From the NCBI GenBank assembly GCA_004292755.1, contig RDXE01000025.1, positions 248,001-312,000 on the forward strand: DNA of 64,000 nt, in the 5' to 3' direction. Below are positions 35,396 through 44,272 of this stretch, in pieces. Numbering within the stretch: the stretch's first letter is position 1; the number at the start of each line of letters is the position of its first letter. The notes beneath the pieces were generated by a model. That model saw only the letters and a program-made list of their open reading frames with translations. It made no database searches and had not been told where the DNA came from. Source of the stretch: Alphaproteobacteria bacterium. Its GTDB lineage: Bacteria > Pseudomonadota > Alphaproteobacteria > Elsterales > Elsteraceae. Both the position numbers and the translations under genes were made by a program.

Positions 35396-36447
35396 GGCGT
35401 GCTCAATCCCGGTAACGGCATCCAATCCCGATGGGCAAAGCCGATCACTTTGAACAGGCTGCCCATCTGAGACGGCTCAATCAAGCGGCGCAGGCTGCTG
35501 CGCAAACGCCCCGCAGCGCCTGGGTTGCTGGCGATCAGGTGTTCGGTCCGCTCCACAATGCCAAGACTGCGCAAGAACATCCCCTGCTCCACCACGGGCG
35601 TGACCTCGGCCCCGACCTCTGCTGCAGCCAGGGCGATGGCCTGGAAATCAACATGGGCGGTCAGGTCCGCCTCGCCAGGGGTGGCGAGCACGGGGTGGGT
35701 CGCGTGGCGTTTGACGGCCTGCAGCGTCTCCCCCAGCGCTGGGGTGGCGTAGCCATAGTCGATCAACAGGGCGGCCCCACCCTGCTGCACCAGCCGCGCT
35801 GCCAACTGGCGGGTGACGGCGCGCGCGGCGAGGCCCAGTTCGACGACGCTCCCCTCCTCCGCCTGGGCGATGGCGGGGCTGATCTCTGCTGCCAGCGGCG
35901 ATGGCGCCTCGGCCAACGCCCACTGCCAACTGCCATTGGCGGTGACGGTTACCAGCCGCTCCCGCCAGTTGCCCTGGTGATAGACCAGATGATGCACTGG
36001 CAGGGCATCCAGAAACTCATTCCCCAGCACGATCAGCGGGCAGGCGGGCAGCGTGGCGGTGTCCTCGTGATGCTGGGCGTGGGGGATGGCGCTGCGCTGT
36101 GCGGCGCGCAGGGTCGGGCTGGTCTCCACCAGATGGACAGCAAGGGTGCGGTGCCACTGCGGCGCAGTTTTCGCAATTGCGCGCAAGGCATCGGCCATCA
36201 ACGTGCCGCGCCCCGGTCCAACTTCGACCAGTGCAAGATCGGCCGGACGCCCGGCCTGCTGCCACAGGGCAACGCACCACAGGCCCAGTAACTCCCCGAA
36301 GGTCTGGCTGACTTCGGGTGCAGTGATGAAATCGCCCGAGCGGCCAAAGGGATCGCGGGTGGCATAGTAATGCTCGCTACACAGCGCCATGTAGCGCGCC
36401 ACGCTGAGCGGTGCCTCAGCAGCCAGTCGGGCTGCCAGTGTGCTCAC
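35392..36447 (-). CDS. MidA/NDUFAF7-type SAM-dependent methyltransferase
   Basis: 351-residue protein of the NDUFAF7 family, which in mitochondria methylates an arginine in complex I. HYYATRDPFGRSGDFITAPE and VSQTFGELLGLW are characteristic, and LVEVGPGRGTLMADALRA is the SAM-binding motif. Near the C terminus are SNPGAAGRLRSSLRRL and MGSLFKVIGFAH. GTG 36447 overlaps the lgt stop as GTGA. A role in respiratory complex I assembly in the host is inferred from family knowledge. Confidence 0.93.
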   Translation of the reverse strand: MSTLAARLAAEAPLSVARYMALCSEHYYATRDPFGRSGDFITAPEVSQTFGELLGLWCVALWQQAGRPADLALVEVGPGRGTLMADALRAIAKTAPQWHRTLAVHLVETSPTLRAAQRSAIPHAQHHEDTATLPACPLIVLGNEFLDALPVHHLVYHQGNWRERLVTVTANGSWQWALAEAPSPLAAEISPAIAQAEEGSVVELGLAARAVTRQLAARLVQQGGAALLIDYGYATPALGETLQAVKRHATHPVLATPGEADLTAHVDFQAIALAAAEVGAEVTPVVEQGMFLRSLGIVERTEHLIASNPGAAGRLRSSLRRLIEPSQMGSLFKVIGFAHRDWMPLPGLSTP

Positions 36448-37232
36448 GCCGCGCGGCGGCGGGCGTACCACACAAAACCAAGCCCCACGATCACCATCGG
36501 GATCGAGAGCAACTGGCCCATGGTGGTCCCGAACATCAGGAAGCCAAGCTGGGGGTCGGGCTCGCGAAACACCTCGCCAATCAAGCGAGCGATGCCATAG
36601 CCAATCAAGAACACGCCGATGGTGGCGCCGGGGGCCCGCTGGCGCAGGCCCAAACGATTGGCCAACGCCAGCACTGCCAACAGCAGCACCCCCTCCAACG
36701 CAGCTTGATACAGCTGGCTCGGGTGGCGCGGGAGTGGCCCGCCGGAGGGAAACACCATCCCCCAGGGGACGTCAGTGACCCGTCCCCACAACTCGCCATT
36801 GATGAAGTTGGCGATCCGCCCGAGGCCCAATCCGATGGGTGCGACCGGGGCAATAATGTCACCAAAACTGAGCAAATCGAGCTGATGGCGCCGAGCGAAC
36901 AGGATGGTGGCGATCACCACGCCCAGGAACCCGCCATGGAAGGACATCCCCCCCTCCCACAAGCGGAGGAGGCGAAGCGGGTCCTCCAGATACAAGCCCG
37001 GCTGATAGAACAGGCTGTAGCCGAGTCGCCCGCCGAGAATCACCCCGATCACCGCCCAGAACAGATAGTCATCCACCAGCTTCACATCGATGGGGCGCGG
37101 CGCCGTGGTTGCCATCCGGCGCGCCCAGCGCCAGCCCAACAGAAAGCCTGCGATATAGGCCAAGCTGTACCAGCGGATCGGCAACGGGCCGAGCCAGATG
37201 GCAACCGGGTCAATCCCTGGAAACTCCAGCAT
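36444..37232 (-). CDS. lgt: Prolipoprotein diacylglyceryl transferase
   Basis: 262-residue inner-membrane enzyme that attaches diacylglycerol to lipoprotein signal Cys. About seven transmembrane helices are present. FPGIDPVAIWLGPLPIRWYS is the family N terminus, MSFHGGFLGVVIATILF carries the essential His, and GLGRIANFINGELWGRVTD is the signature with conserved Arg and Asn. Starts in a TGATG overlap with hldD. Lipoproteins in this window (efflux channel, hydrolase, operon-end protein) are potential clients. Confidence 0.97.
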   Translation of the reverse strand: MLEFPGIDPVAIWLGPLPIRWYSLAYIAGFLLGWRWARRMATTAPRPIDVKLVDDYLFWAVIGVILGGRLGYSLFYQPGLYLEDPLRLLRLWEGGMSFHGGFLGVVIATILFARRHQLDLLSFGDIIAPVAPIGLGLGRIANFINGELWGRVTDVPWGMVFPSGGPLPRHPSQLYQAALEGVLLLAVLALANRLGLRQRAPGATIGVFLIGYGIARLIGEVFREPDPQLGFLMFGTTMGQLLSIPMVIVGLGFVWYARRRAA

Positions 37233-38218
37233 CAGCGGTATGGATCCTCTGCCAGGAGGTAGTCGCGGACATAGACCGTGACCCCAACCTCCAGATCGGT
37301 GAACGGCCGGTCATACCCAGCCGCACGCAACCGGTCCATACGGGCTTCTGTGAAATATTGATAGCGCTCGCGCAGGTCGCCCGGCATGTCGATGTAGTCG
37401 ATGCGCTCCGGCAGGGTCATGGCAACAAACACGGCGCGCGCCAGGTCCGCAAAGCTGCGCGCACGGCCGGAGCCGACATTGAACAACCCACTGACGTCCG
37501 GTCGTTGCCACAGCCACAGCATCACGGCCGTGACATCGCCAACCCACACAAAGTCCCGCAGCTGGCCACCATGGGCGTAGTCCGCCCGGTGGGAGCGGAA
37601 CAGGCGGGCCGGGCGACCGTCCTGAATCTGGCGCACCAATTGGGGCACCACGCTCATCTGCCCGCCCTTGTGGTATTCGTTCGGGCCATAAACGTTGAAG
37701 AATTTCAGCCCCGCCCATTGCGGTGGTCGCGCACCGTTGGAGGCCAGGATGCGTGCCACCCGTCGGTCAACCAAGTGCTTGGACCAGCCATAGGGGTTCA
37801 TCGGCTTCAACCGCGCCAGGGCATCAAGGCTCGGATCATCCTCAAACCCATCCGCCCCGTCGCCATAGGTGGCGGCGGAGGAGGCATAGATCAGCCTGAC
37901 TTGATGGCGGGCGCACCAATCCCATAGCCCAAGCGTGGTCGCGACATTCTCGCGCACGATCAGATCAACGTCGCGCTCCGTTGTGGCCGAGATCGCGCCC
38001 ATGTGGAACACGCCCTCGATTCGCCCGACGTTGGCGTCCAGAACTGACATCAACTGTTCGGGCGGCACCAGGGCAGCCACTTCATGGCGGGCCAGATTGC
38101 GCCACTTGTCGCCGTCGCCGAAGCGGTCGACCACGAGGATTTCGCTGTGACCGGCCGCATTCAGCGTCGCGACCAAATTTGAGCCGATGAAGCCGGCCCC
38201 GCCCGTGACCACGATCAT
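37232..38218 (-). CDS. hldD: ADP-L-glycero-D-manno-heptose 6-epimerase
   Basis: 328-residue NADP-dependent SDR epimerase making the heptose donor for LPS inner core. GGAGFIGSNLVATLN binds the cofactor. DRFGDGDKWRNLARHE, MGAISATTERDVDLI and NPYGWSKHLVDRRV (catalytic Tyr-x3-Lys) and KFFNVYGPNEYHKGGQMSV are family-typical. ATG 38218 is the natural start. It leads an operon of overlapping genes down to 33700. Confidence 0.96.
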   Translation of the reverse strand: MIVVTGGAGFIGSNLVATLNAAGHSEILVVDRFGDGDKWRNLARHEVAALVPPEQLMSVLDANVGRIEGVFHMGAISATTERDVDLIVRENVATTLGLWDWCARHQVRLIYASSAATYGDGADGFEDDPSLDALARLKPMNPYGWSKHLVDRRVARILASNGARPPQWAGLKFFNVYGPNEYHKGGQMSVVPQLVRQIQDGRPARLFRSHRADYAHGGQLRDFVWVGDVTAVMLWLWQRPDVSGLFNVGSGRARSFADLARAVFVAMTLPERIDYIDMPGDLRERYQYFTEARMDRLRAAGYDRPFTDLEVGVTVYVRDYLLAEDPYR

Positions 38219-38361
38219 GGGTCGATATAGGCCCCTCCTGCCACCGTCTGCAACTGTCCGCTGATCGATGGTTGCCTCAGGAACGGCACCCGCGGCAAAT
38301 GCCACTGGTGATCCACGGGTTGCCAGATCCAATCGTTGTATGGTACCCAAAGACTATCAAA

Positions 38362-38384
38362 AACACTCGTTTACAGCGAGTGTT
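38362..38384. promoter_or_regulatory. Inverted repeat in the hldD/chemoreceptor spacer
   Basis: AACACTCG and CGAGTGTT flank a 7-nt spacer and are perfectly complementary. On the minus strand the right arm is followed by TTTTGATAG, so it could be a terminator in that direction, or an operator for the divergent genes (starts 38218 and 38474). Two further short inverted repeats follow within 80 nt (GCTGCG/CGCAGC and CCAGC/GCTGG). Confidence 0.4.
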
Positions 38385-38473
38385 CACAATGCCGCTGCGA
38401 CTGATCGCAGCTCTAGACTGTCATATTTACATGCTATCAGCGCCAGCACACACGCTGGACTGTGGAGATACCC

Positions 38474-40135
38474 ATGACTCTAACCATTCGAGCCCGAACA
38501 GTGCTGGTTGCAGCTTTGGGCGTCGTCCTTAGCATCAGCGTGTGCGTCGGCGTGGTGCTGCGCGAGGTGAACGCCTCGTACGAACACCAGGCCCTTCAAA
38601 TCCTCGAATCCAAAATCGCCCTGGGTGTTGCCTTGATCAACGACCTCGGGCCGCTGGTCAGCGAGGGAGAAACGCTGCGCGCTGGCACAACCGTGCTAAA
38701 TGGCGACAATACCGTGGTGGATCGCCTGAAGGCGATTGCCGGTGGTGCGGCAAGCCTGTTCCATCGCGATGTCCGCATCGCGACCAATGTTGTCCGCCCC
38801 GACGGCACCCGCGTTGTCGGCACCAAGCTGGCCGAGGGGCCGGTGTACGACACGGTGCTGCGTCAGGGTAAGCCGTTCCGCGGCTGGGCCAATGTTCAAG
38901 GCACGATGTTCTTAACGGCTTACGACCCGCTGAAGTCTGCCAATGGCCAAGTGGTTGGCGCTTTGGTGGTGGGCGTGACGGAGAAGGACCTGCCTTCGGT
39001 GTGGGGCGTTGTGTGGATTGCGGTGATCGCTGCGACCGCAGTCGGCACCGTCGTCATCGCGGGCTTGTGGTGGCTGACCCATCGCAGCTTGCAGCCCTTG
39101 AGTGATTTGCGCCGTGCCATGCTCACCATCGCCGATGGCGATCTCATGGTGTCGGTGCCCGGCCAGGACCGCCGCGATGAAGTAGGCAGCATGGCAGGCG
39201 CGATTGAGGAGTTTCGCCAACGCCTCTCCCATCTGCGTGCCGCTGAACAGGAGGCTGCGGAGGCGCGCCAAGCCGCGGAAGCCGCCCGCGTCCAGGCGAT
39301 GGATGCCGCAGCGAAAACTGTGGCAGACACCATCGGCGGCGTGGTCCGGCACCTGGACACGGTGACCCGTCAGATCGACAGCGAAGCCAAGGCGCTGGTG
39401 CATACGGCCGATGTTATCGCCGATCGCGCCAGCGACGTGTCTGGCGCCGCCAATCAAGCGACCAGCAATGTGCAAACCGTGGCCGCAGCCGCCGAGGAAA
39501 TCACGGCCTCCATTGCCGAGATTGCGCGTCAGGTGGAAAGCTCGACGGGCATTGCGACCGAGGCGGCCAATCGCGCCGAAGCGACCCAGAGCGACGTGGA
39601 AGCTTTGGCAATGATGAGCGGCGACATCGGCTCCATCGTCCGGTTGATCGAGGAGATTGCCGCCCAAACCAATCTCCTGGCGCTGAATGCCACCATCGAA
39701 GCTGCCCGCGCTGGCGAGGCCGGGCGCGGCTTTGCCGTAGTCGCGGAGGAGGTGAAGCGCCTTGCCAACCAGACTGCACAAGCAACAGTCGACATCGCCC
39801 AGCGCATCGAAGCCATCCGCGAGGCGACTGGCACCGTCGGCGGCTCGATTGGCACCCTGGGCGAAACCGTGCGCCGCATGCACAGCATCTCGCTGTCCAT
39901 CGGTGCCGCGATTGAGCAGCAAGCCGCCGCCCTCTCGGAGATCAGCCGCAACGCCGTCGAAGCAGCCGATGGCACCGGTGTCGTCACCCGCACCATTGAA
40001 TCTGTGGCAACGGGAGTGGGCGAGACCCGCGGTGCGGTCCAGTCCATCGCCTCAGGCGTGAGCGTGCTGGTGGATCAGGGCGTGGCGCTGCGGCAGTCGG
40101 TCGACACCATCGTCAACCGCCTTCAAGCGGCGTAG
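38474..40135 (+). CDS. Methyl-accepting chemotaxis protein with Cache-type sensor
   Basis: 553-residue chemoreceptor. TM1 ([20 protein letters not shown]) is followed by a ~150-residue periplasmic domain of single-Cache type ([59 protein letters not shown]). TM2 follows ([22 protein letters not shown]), then HAMP ([20 protein letters not shown]) and the signalling domain ([40 protein letters not shown]). GGAGA lies 7 nt before ATG 38474. Cache sensors of this type bind small organic acids; the ligand here is unknown. Confidence 0.95.
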   Translation: MTLTIRARTVLVAALGVVLSISVCVGVVLREVNASYEHQALQILESKIALGVALINDLGPLVSEGETLRAGTTVLNGDNTVVDRLKAIAGGAASLFHRDVRIATNVVRPDGTRVVGTKLAEGPVYDTVLRQGKPFRGWANVQGTMFLTAYDPLKSANGQVVGALVVGVTEKDLPSVWGVVWIAVIAATAVGTVVIAGLWWLTHRSLQPLSDLRRAMLTIADGDLMVSVPGQDRRDEVGSMAGAIEEFRQRLSHLRAAEQEAAEARQAAEAARVQAMDAAAKTVADTIGGVVRHLDTVTRQIDSEAKALVHTADVIADRASDVSGAANQATSNVQTVAAAAEEITASIAEIARQVESSTGIATEAANRAEATQSDVEALAMMSGDIGSIVRLIEEIAAQTNLLALNATIEAARAGEAGRGFAVVAEEVKRLANQTAQATVDIAQRIEAIREATGTVGGSIGTLGETVRRMHSISLSIGAAIEQQAAALSEISRNAVEAADGTGVVTRTIESVATGVGETRGAVQSIASGVSVLVDQGVALRQSVDTIVNRLQAA

Positions 40136-40412
40136 CTGCGCATCCAACCTGCTGCCCGCCGCGGTCCGATGGCTGATACAAATCAGCGCATGCACGGCAT
40201 CTCGCTGGCGATAGCGCGGCTGTCCAGCAGCAAACCGCCGTGCTAGCGGGGTCTGCCGCAGCGCAATGGGGGGGGGCCGTCATCGGCCGCAGGTGCCACA
40301 CTGCGGCCACCAAGCCCGCACAGGGTAACACTCGCATCGTGGGGCATGCTGGCTGGTTGCATTTCCGCCGCCACCGTGACTCTCTTGCGCCGGACAACAG
40401 TTGGACACCGCC

Positions 40413-40757
40413 ATGACTTCCTCCTCCCCCTTCGGTCCCAACAACCCCCTGTTCGACGACATGGCGCGCGTAGCGTCCGGGGCGATGGGTGCCTTCTCAG
40501 GTGTCCGCCAGGAAGTGGAGGTGCTGTTCCGCCAACAGATGGAACGCTTCGTCGCCTCGCTGAACCTGGTCCCGCGCGACGAGTTCGATGCCATGGCGGA
40601 CCTGGCGCGCTCTGCGGCGGAGCAGGTGGAGGCATTGAACGCCCGCGTTGCGACGCTGGAAGCAGCACTGGGTGCCGCGGCCGCGCCGAGCACCGGTGCC
40701 ACCTCCGCCGCGCCGGAGGAGCCAAGCGTCCAGCGCACACCCGAATCGACTGACTGA
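40413..40757 (+). CDS. ubiK: UbiK-type ubiquinone biosynthesis accessory factor (BMFP domain)
   Basis: 114-residue protein with a helical BMFP domain (FDDMARVASGAMGAFSGVRQ, VRQEVEVLFRQQMERFVASL, LVPRDEFDAMADLARSAAEQ) and coiled-coil EALNARVATLEAAL, followed by an Ala/Ser/Pro-rich tail. The family (YqiC/UbiK) assists the ubiquinone biosynthesis complex and fuses membranes in vitro. In related genomes this gene is commonly close to lgt and proC, which fits here. Confidence 0.9.
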   Translation: MTSSSPFGPNNPLFDDMARVASGAMGAFSGVRQEVEVLFRQQMERFVASLNLVPRDEFDAMADLARSAAEQVEALNARVATLEAALGAAAAPSTGATSAAPEEPSVQRTPESTD

Positions 40758-40960
40758 TTCTGGACAGTGACCGGCATACCTTCTATGGGTCCCGCCCCAA
40801 GGAATGCTTGGCTCCGCAGCCCCTCCGCTTGCACAGACGTGGGCTCCTGGGGCAGTCTCGCCACCGGGTGGACCAGAGGTGGGTTCACCCCAGATGTCGC
40901 CGCCGGTCTCCGGGACACGACGTCTCTCGCGCAATCGCCGCCGACGAGGAGGTCTCCGGC

Positions 40961-41464
40961 ATGAGCATCGCTCTCGACCATGGCCAGGACCCTGTCGCCC
41001 ACCCGCTCGACGTTCTGGAAGAGTTGGTCACGGCCAATGACTGGCCATTTGATCGCCCATCCGAAGATGAACTGGTCGCGGAAATTCAGGGCCGCTGGTG
41101 CGACTATCGCCTGTATTTTCTGTGGCGGGACGATGTGGCCGCCCTGCACTTCACTGCAGCCTTTGACACCAAGGTTCCGCAGACCCGTCGTCGCGAAGTG
41201 AATGACCTCCTGGCCGCTCTCAATGAAAAGCTGTGGCTGGGTCATTTCGACGTGAACCCGGACGATGGTATGCCGATGTTCCGGCACACGATGCCGTTGC
41301 GCGGTCAACGCGGCGTCGGCATCGAGCAGCTGGAGGACATTGTCGACACAGCGGTTACCGAGTGTGAACGCTTCTTCCCCGCCTTCCAGATGGTGGTGTG
41401 GGGCGGTAAGTCGGCCTCGGAAGCGTTGGAAGCTGCCTTGTTCGAGACGGTTGGCGAGGCTTAG
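40961..41464 (+). CDS. YbjN domain protein
   Basis: 167-residue cytoplasmic protein with the YbjN (type III secretion chaperone-like) fold: HPLDVLEELVTANDWPFDRP, SEDELVAEIQGRWCDYRLYF, FDTKVPQTRRREVNDLLAAL and MPMFRHTMPLRGQRGVGIEQ. GAGGAGGT lies 10 nt before ATG 40961. It is followed after 7 nt by proC. The link to proC and ubiK is conserved in alphaproteobacteria; the molecular role is not established. Confidence 0.92.
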   Translation: MSIALDHGQDPVAHPLDVLEELVTANDWPFDRPSEDELVAEIQGRWCDYRLYFLWRDDVAALHFTAAFDTKVPQTRRREVNDLLAALNEKLWLGHFDVNPDDGMPMFRHTMPLRGQRGVGIEQLEDIVDTAVTECERFFPAFQMVVWGGKSASEALEAALFETVGEA

Positions 41465-41471
41465 GCGCTCG

Positions 41472-42254
41472 ATGACGTTGCTGTTGGTTGGCTGCGGCAA
41501 GATGGGGGGAGCCATGCTGAAAGGCTGGCTCGCCGCGGGTCGTACCGACATCCTGGTGGTTGACCCTGTGGCTCAGGGTCTGGATGTGCCGACGGTTGCA
41601 AGCTTCGATCAGGTCCCTGCCGATTTGCAGGCTCAGACGGTCGTGCTGGCCGTCAAACCTCAGATGATGGACCAGGTGATGCCCGCCGCTGCCCGCCACT
41701 TGGCGCCGGGCGGCATGGCAGTCTCCATCGCCGCTGGCAAAACGCTTGGCTACTTCGCCCGATGGCTGGGAGCGGCAGCGTGTGTGCGCGCCATGCCCAA
41801 TCTGCCCGCTGCAATTGGCCGCGGGATCACCGTCGCTGTGCCCAACAGCGCGGTCACCTTGGAGCAGCGCGCGGATGCGGATGCCCTGCTGGCAGCCTGC
41901 GGCGCTGTTGAGTGGGTGGACGACGAAGCACTGATCGACCCGGTCACCGCTGTCTCGGGCGGTGGTCCGGCCTATGTGTTCTTGTTGGTGGAGACATTGG
42001 CGAAGGCGGGCGTTGCCTCAGGCCTGCCTGCCGATTTGGCGGAGCGTTTGGCGCGGGCCACTGTGGCGGGCAGTGGTGCCCTTCTGGACGCTGACGCCAA
42101 CTCCGCAGCACAGCTGCGCCAGAACGTGTCCAGCCCCGGTGGCACCACTCTCCAGGCCCTCGCCGTGTTGATGGCAGAGGATGGGGTTCAGCCGCTCTAC
42201 GATCGCGCCATCGCAGCTGCCAGCCGTCGCGCCGGGGAACTGGCGACCAGCTAA
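41472..42254 (+). CDS. proC: Pyrroline-5-carboxylate reductase
   Basis: 260-residue enzyme for the last step of proline synthesis. LLVGCGKMGGAMLKGWLAAG is the NAD(P)-binding motif, AVKPQMMDQVMP and CVRAMPNLPAAIGRGITV follow, and VSGGGPAYVFLLVETL and NVSSPGGTTLQALAVL are the C-terminal helical-domain signatures. It begins 7 nt after the YbjN gene and is probably co-transcribed with it. Confidence 0.97.
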   Translation: MTLLLVGCGKMGGAMLKGWLAAGRTDILVVDPVAQGLDVPTVASFDQVPADLQAQTVVLAVKPQMMDQVMPAAARHLAPGGMAVSIAAGKTLGYFARWLGAAACVRAMPNLPAAIGRGITVAVPNSAVTLEQRADADALLAACGAVEWVDDEALIDPVTAVSGGGPAYVFLLVETLAKAGVASGLPADLAERLARATVAGSGALLDADANSAAQLRQNVSSPGGTTLQALAVLMAEDGVQPLYDRAIAAASRRAGELATS

Positions 42255-42333
42255 ACGTCTGGCGCTGCTTGAGGCGGTGACTGCCAACGCCATATCCTCT
42301 CCTCAACAGGCTTGGCGCAGCCGGGGGGAACGC

Positions 42334-43608
42334 ATGCGGCAGTGGGTGGCAGGGGTTTTGGGATTGATGATGCTGGCGACGCCAAGTGCTGCGCAGGAAC
42401 TGCGCGGTCACGGTGGTCCGGTGCGGGCAGTCGCCATCTCCCCCGACGGCATGCTGGCGGTTTCTGGCAGCTTTGATACCTCCGCAATCGTGTGGGGCCT
42501 GGCCCACGGCACCGCGCTGGCGGTGCTGCGGCATCACGAGGCGTCTGTCAACGCTGTGATCGCGCTGCCCGATGGCCGCTTCGCCACCGGCGGCGAGGAC
42601 GGTAAAGTGGCGCTCTGGCGACCCGGTCAGCCAACACCCGAGCGGGAGGTGGCTGGCACCGAGGCGCCAGTCGGCGGGCTGGCAGTCAGCCGTGATGGCC
42701 AGAGCCTCGCGGTCGCAGGATGGGATGGCCGGGTGCAGGTACACCCGCTGGGCGGCGGCGCACCACGGGTGCTGACTGGTCACCAGGGTCCGGTCAGCAG
42801 TGTTGCCTTCGCCTCCGATGGTGCTGGCCTGATCACCGCAGGGCATGACGGTACTCTGCGCTTCTGGCCAGCTGGCAGCGGACCGGAGCGGGTTGTGCGC
42901 ATGCCGACGCCGGTGAACGCAGTCGCCGTTGGTCCGGATGGCAGCATCGCCATCGGCAGCGCCGATGGTCAGGTTCGCCTGCTCGCCCCCGATGGCACGC
43001 TGCGCCACGAAGTTGAAGCGCAGCCGACCCCAATTGTGGCGCTGGCCCTCTCCCCCGATGGCCGCACGGTCGCCGCCGCTGGGCTGCGCGGCGCGGTGAT
43101 GGTGATCGACAGCGTAACCGGCGCCACCCGCGCCCGCATGACGGGACCGGGTCTGCCGGTCTGGTCGCTCGCCTTCACGCCAGATGGCAGCCAGATCATC
43201 ACCGGCGGCGGCGACCGGCTATTGCGCCGGTGGGAGGTGGCGACTGGTCGCCCCATCGGCCCGATCTCTCGCCCGCAGGCGGACACGGTCGCGGCGGATG
43301 CCGATCCGCGGGGAGCGGAGGTGTTTCGCGCCTGCGTCGCCTGCCATACCCTGACCGCCGATGATGGCAATCGCGCGGGCCCCACATTGCACGGTGTGTT
43401 TGGTCGCCGGATTGCCACCGCACCTGGCTATCAGTTCTCCGACGCCCTGCGGGGGATGGATATTGTGTGGACGGCCGAGACCATCTCCCGCCTGTTCGAA
43501 ATCGGGCCAACAGCCTACACGCCGGGCACGAAAATGCCCGAGCAGGTGATCACCGATCCCGAAGACCGCGCCGCCCTGATCCGCTTCCTTGACCGCACCA
43601 CACGGTGA
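42334..43608 (+). CDS. Periplasmic WD40-repeat protein fused to c-type cytochrome
   Basis: 424-residue exported protein. Signal peptide ends near TPSAAQ. Residues ~22-325 hold about seven WD40-like blades (LRGHGGPVRAVAISPDGMLA, SGSFDTSAIVW, LPDGRFATGGEDGKVALW, LAFTPDGSQIITGGGDRLLR). A class I cytochrome c domain with CVACHTL (Cys334-His338) and a Met ligand candidate in GTKMPEQVI follows. GGGGGGAA before ATG 42334 supports the start. The fusion suggests an electron carrier docked on a propeller platform. The partner is unknown, and no oxidase or dehydrogenase gene is adjacent. Confidence 0.9.
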   Translation: MRQWVAGVLGLMMLATPSAAQELRGHGGPVRAVAISPDGMLAVSGSFDTSAIVWGLAHGTALAVLRHHEASVNAVIALPDGRFATGGEDGKVALWRPGQPTPEREVAGTEAPVGGLAVSRDGQSLAVAGWDGRVQVHPLGGGAPRVLTGHQGPVSSVAFASDGAGLITAGHDGTLRFWPAGSGPERVVRMPTPVNAVAVGPDGSIAIGSADGQVRLLAPDGTLRHEVEAQPTPIVALALSPDGRTVAAAGLRGAVMVIDSVTGATRARMTGPGLPVWSLAFTPDGSQIITGGGDRLLRRWEVATGRPIGPISRPQADTVAADADPRGAEVFRACVACHTLTADDGNRAGPTLHGVFGRRIATAPGYQFSDALRGMDIVWTAETISRLFEIGPTAYTPGTKMPEQVITDPEDRAALIRFLDRTTR

Positions 43609-43611
43609 CCC

Positions 43612-44166
43612 ATGGGCCGCACCTATGACACTCTGACCGAGGCACATCAGGCCTTCCTGGCGGCGCAGAAGGTATTCTTCGTGGCCACGGCTGCGCCGGG
43701 GGCGCGGGTGAATCTGTCGCCCAAGGGGCTGGATTGTTTGCGAATCCTGTCCGATCGAGCGGTCTGCTGGCTGGATGTCACCGGCAGTGGCGCTGAGACG
43801 GCTGCCCATCTGGCAGCCGATGGCCGCCTCACTGTGATGGCATGCGCGTTCGAGGGCTCCCCCCTGATCCTGCGTCTTTATGGCCGTGGTACCAGCCTGC
43901 CCCGCGGCAGCGCTGGCTATCAGGCCTTGCTCTCAAGCGCCTTCGCCGACCGGGAGCCGCCGGGTGCGCGCCAGATCGTGCGCTTGGACTTTGATCTGGT
44001 GCAAACCTCCTGCGGGTTTGGCGTGCCGCTGATGAGCTTTCAAGAGGACCGCCAAACCCTGCTCACCTGGGCCGAGGGCCAGGGTGAGGACGGGTTGCGC
44101 GCCTATCGCGCCAAGAAGAATGCCAAGAGCTTGGACGGGTTGCCGACTGGGTTGGTCACGGACTGA
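43612..44166 (+). CDS. Pyridoxamine 5'-phosphate oxidase-like flavin/haem-fold protein
   Basis: 184-residue protein starting 3 nt after the WD40-cytochrome stop. FLAAQKVFFVATAAPGARVN, LSPKGLDCLRILSD and CWLDVTGSGAETAAHLA show the split-barrel FMN-binding fold of the PNPOx-like family; GARQIVRLDFDLVQTSCGFG and RKNAKSLDGLP-type ends are common in this subgroup. The cofactor and substrate are unknown. Tight spacing suggests it is transcribed with the cytochrome gene. Confidence 0.85.
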   Translation: MGRTYDTLTEAHQAFLAAQKVFFVATAAPGARVNLSPKGLDCLRILSDRAVCWLDVTGSGAETAAHLAADGRLTVMACAFEGSPLILRLYGRGTSLPRGSAGYQALLSSAFADREPPGARQIVRLDFDLVQTSCGFGVPLMSFQEDRQTLLTWAEGQGEDGLRAYRAKKNAKSLDGLPTGLVTD

Positions 44167-44272
44167 CGGTCTTTCAGCCGCTGGGGCCTGCTATGCACAC
44201 CATCCTCGACCTGTCCGGGGATGGCGGCGTTGACGGCTGGCGCGGGTTGGCAGCGCCCGATATCATCGCGCA

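Noticed and set aside
40268-40276. Run of nine G in the chemoreceptor/ubiK spacer as a phase-variation tract
   Set aside because: It is not inside a gene and is 137 nt from the ubiK start, with no promoter spacing that it would change.
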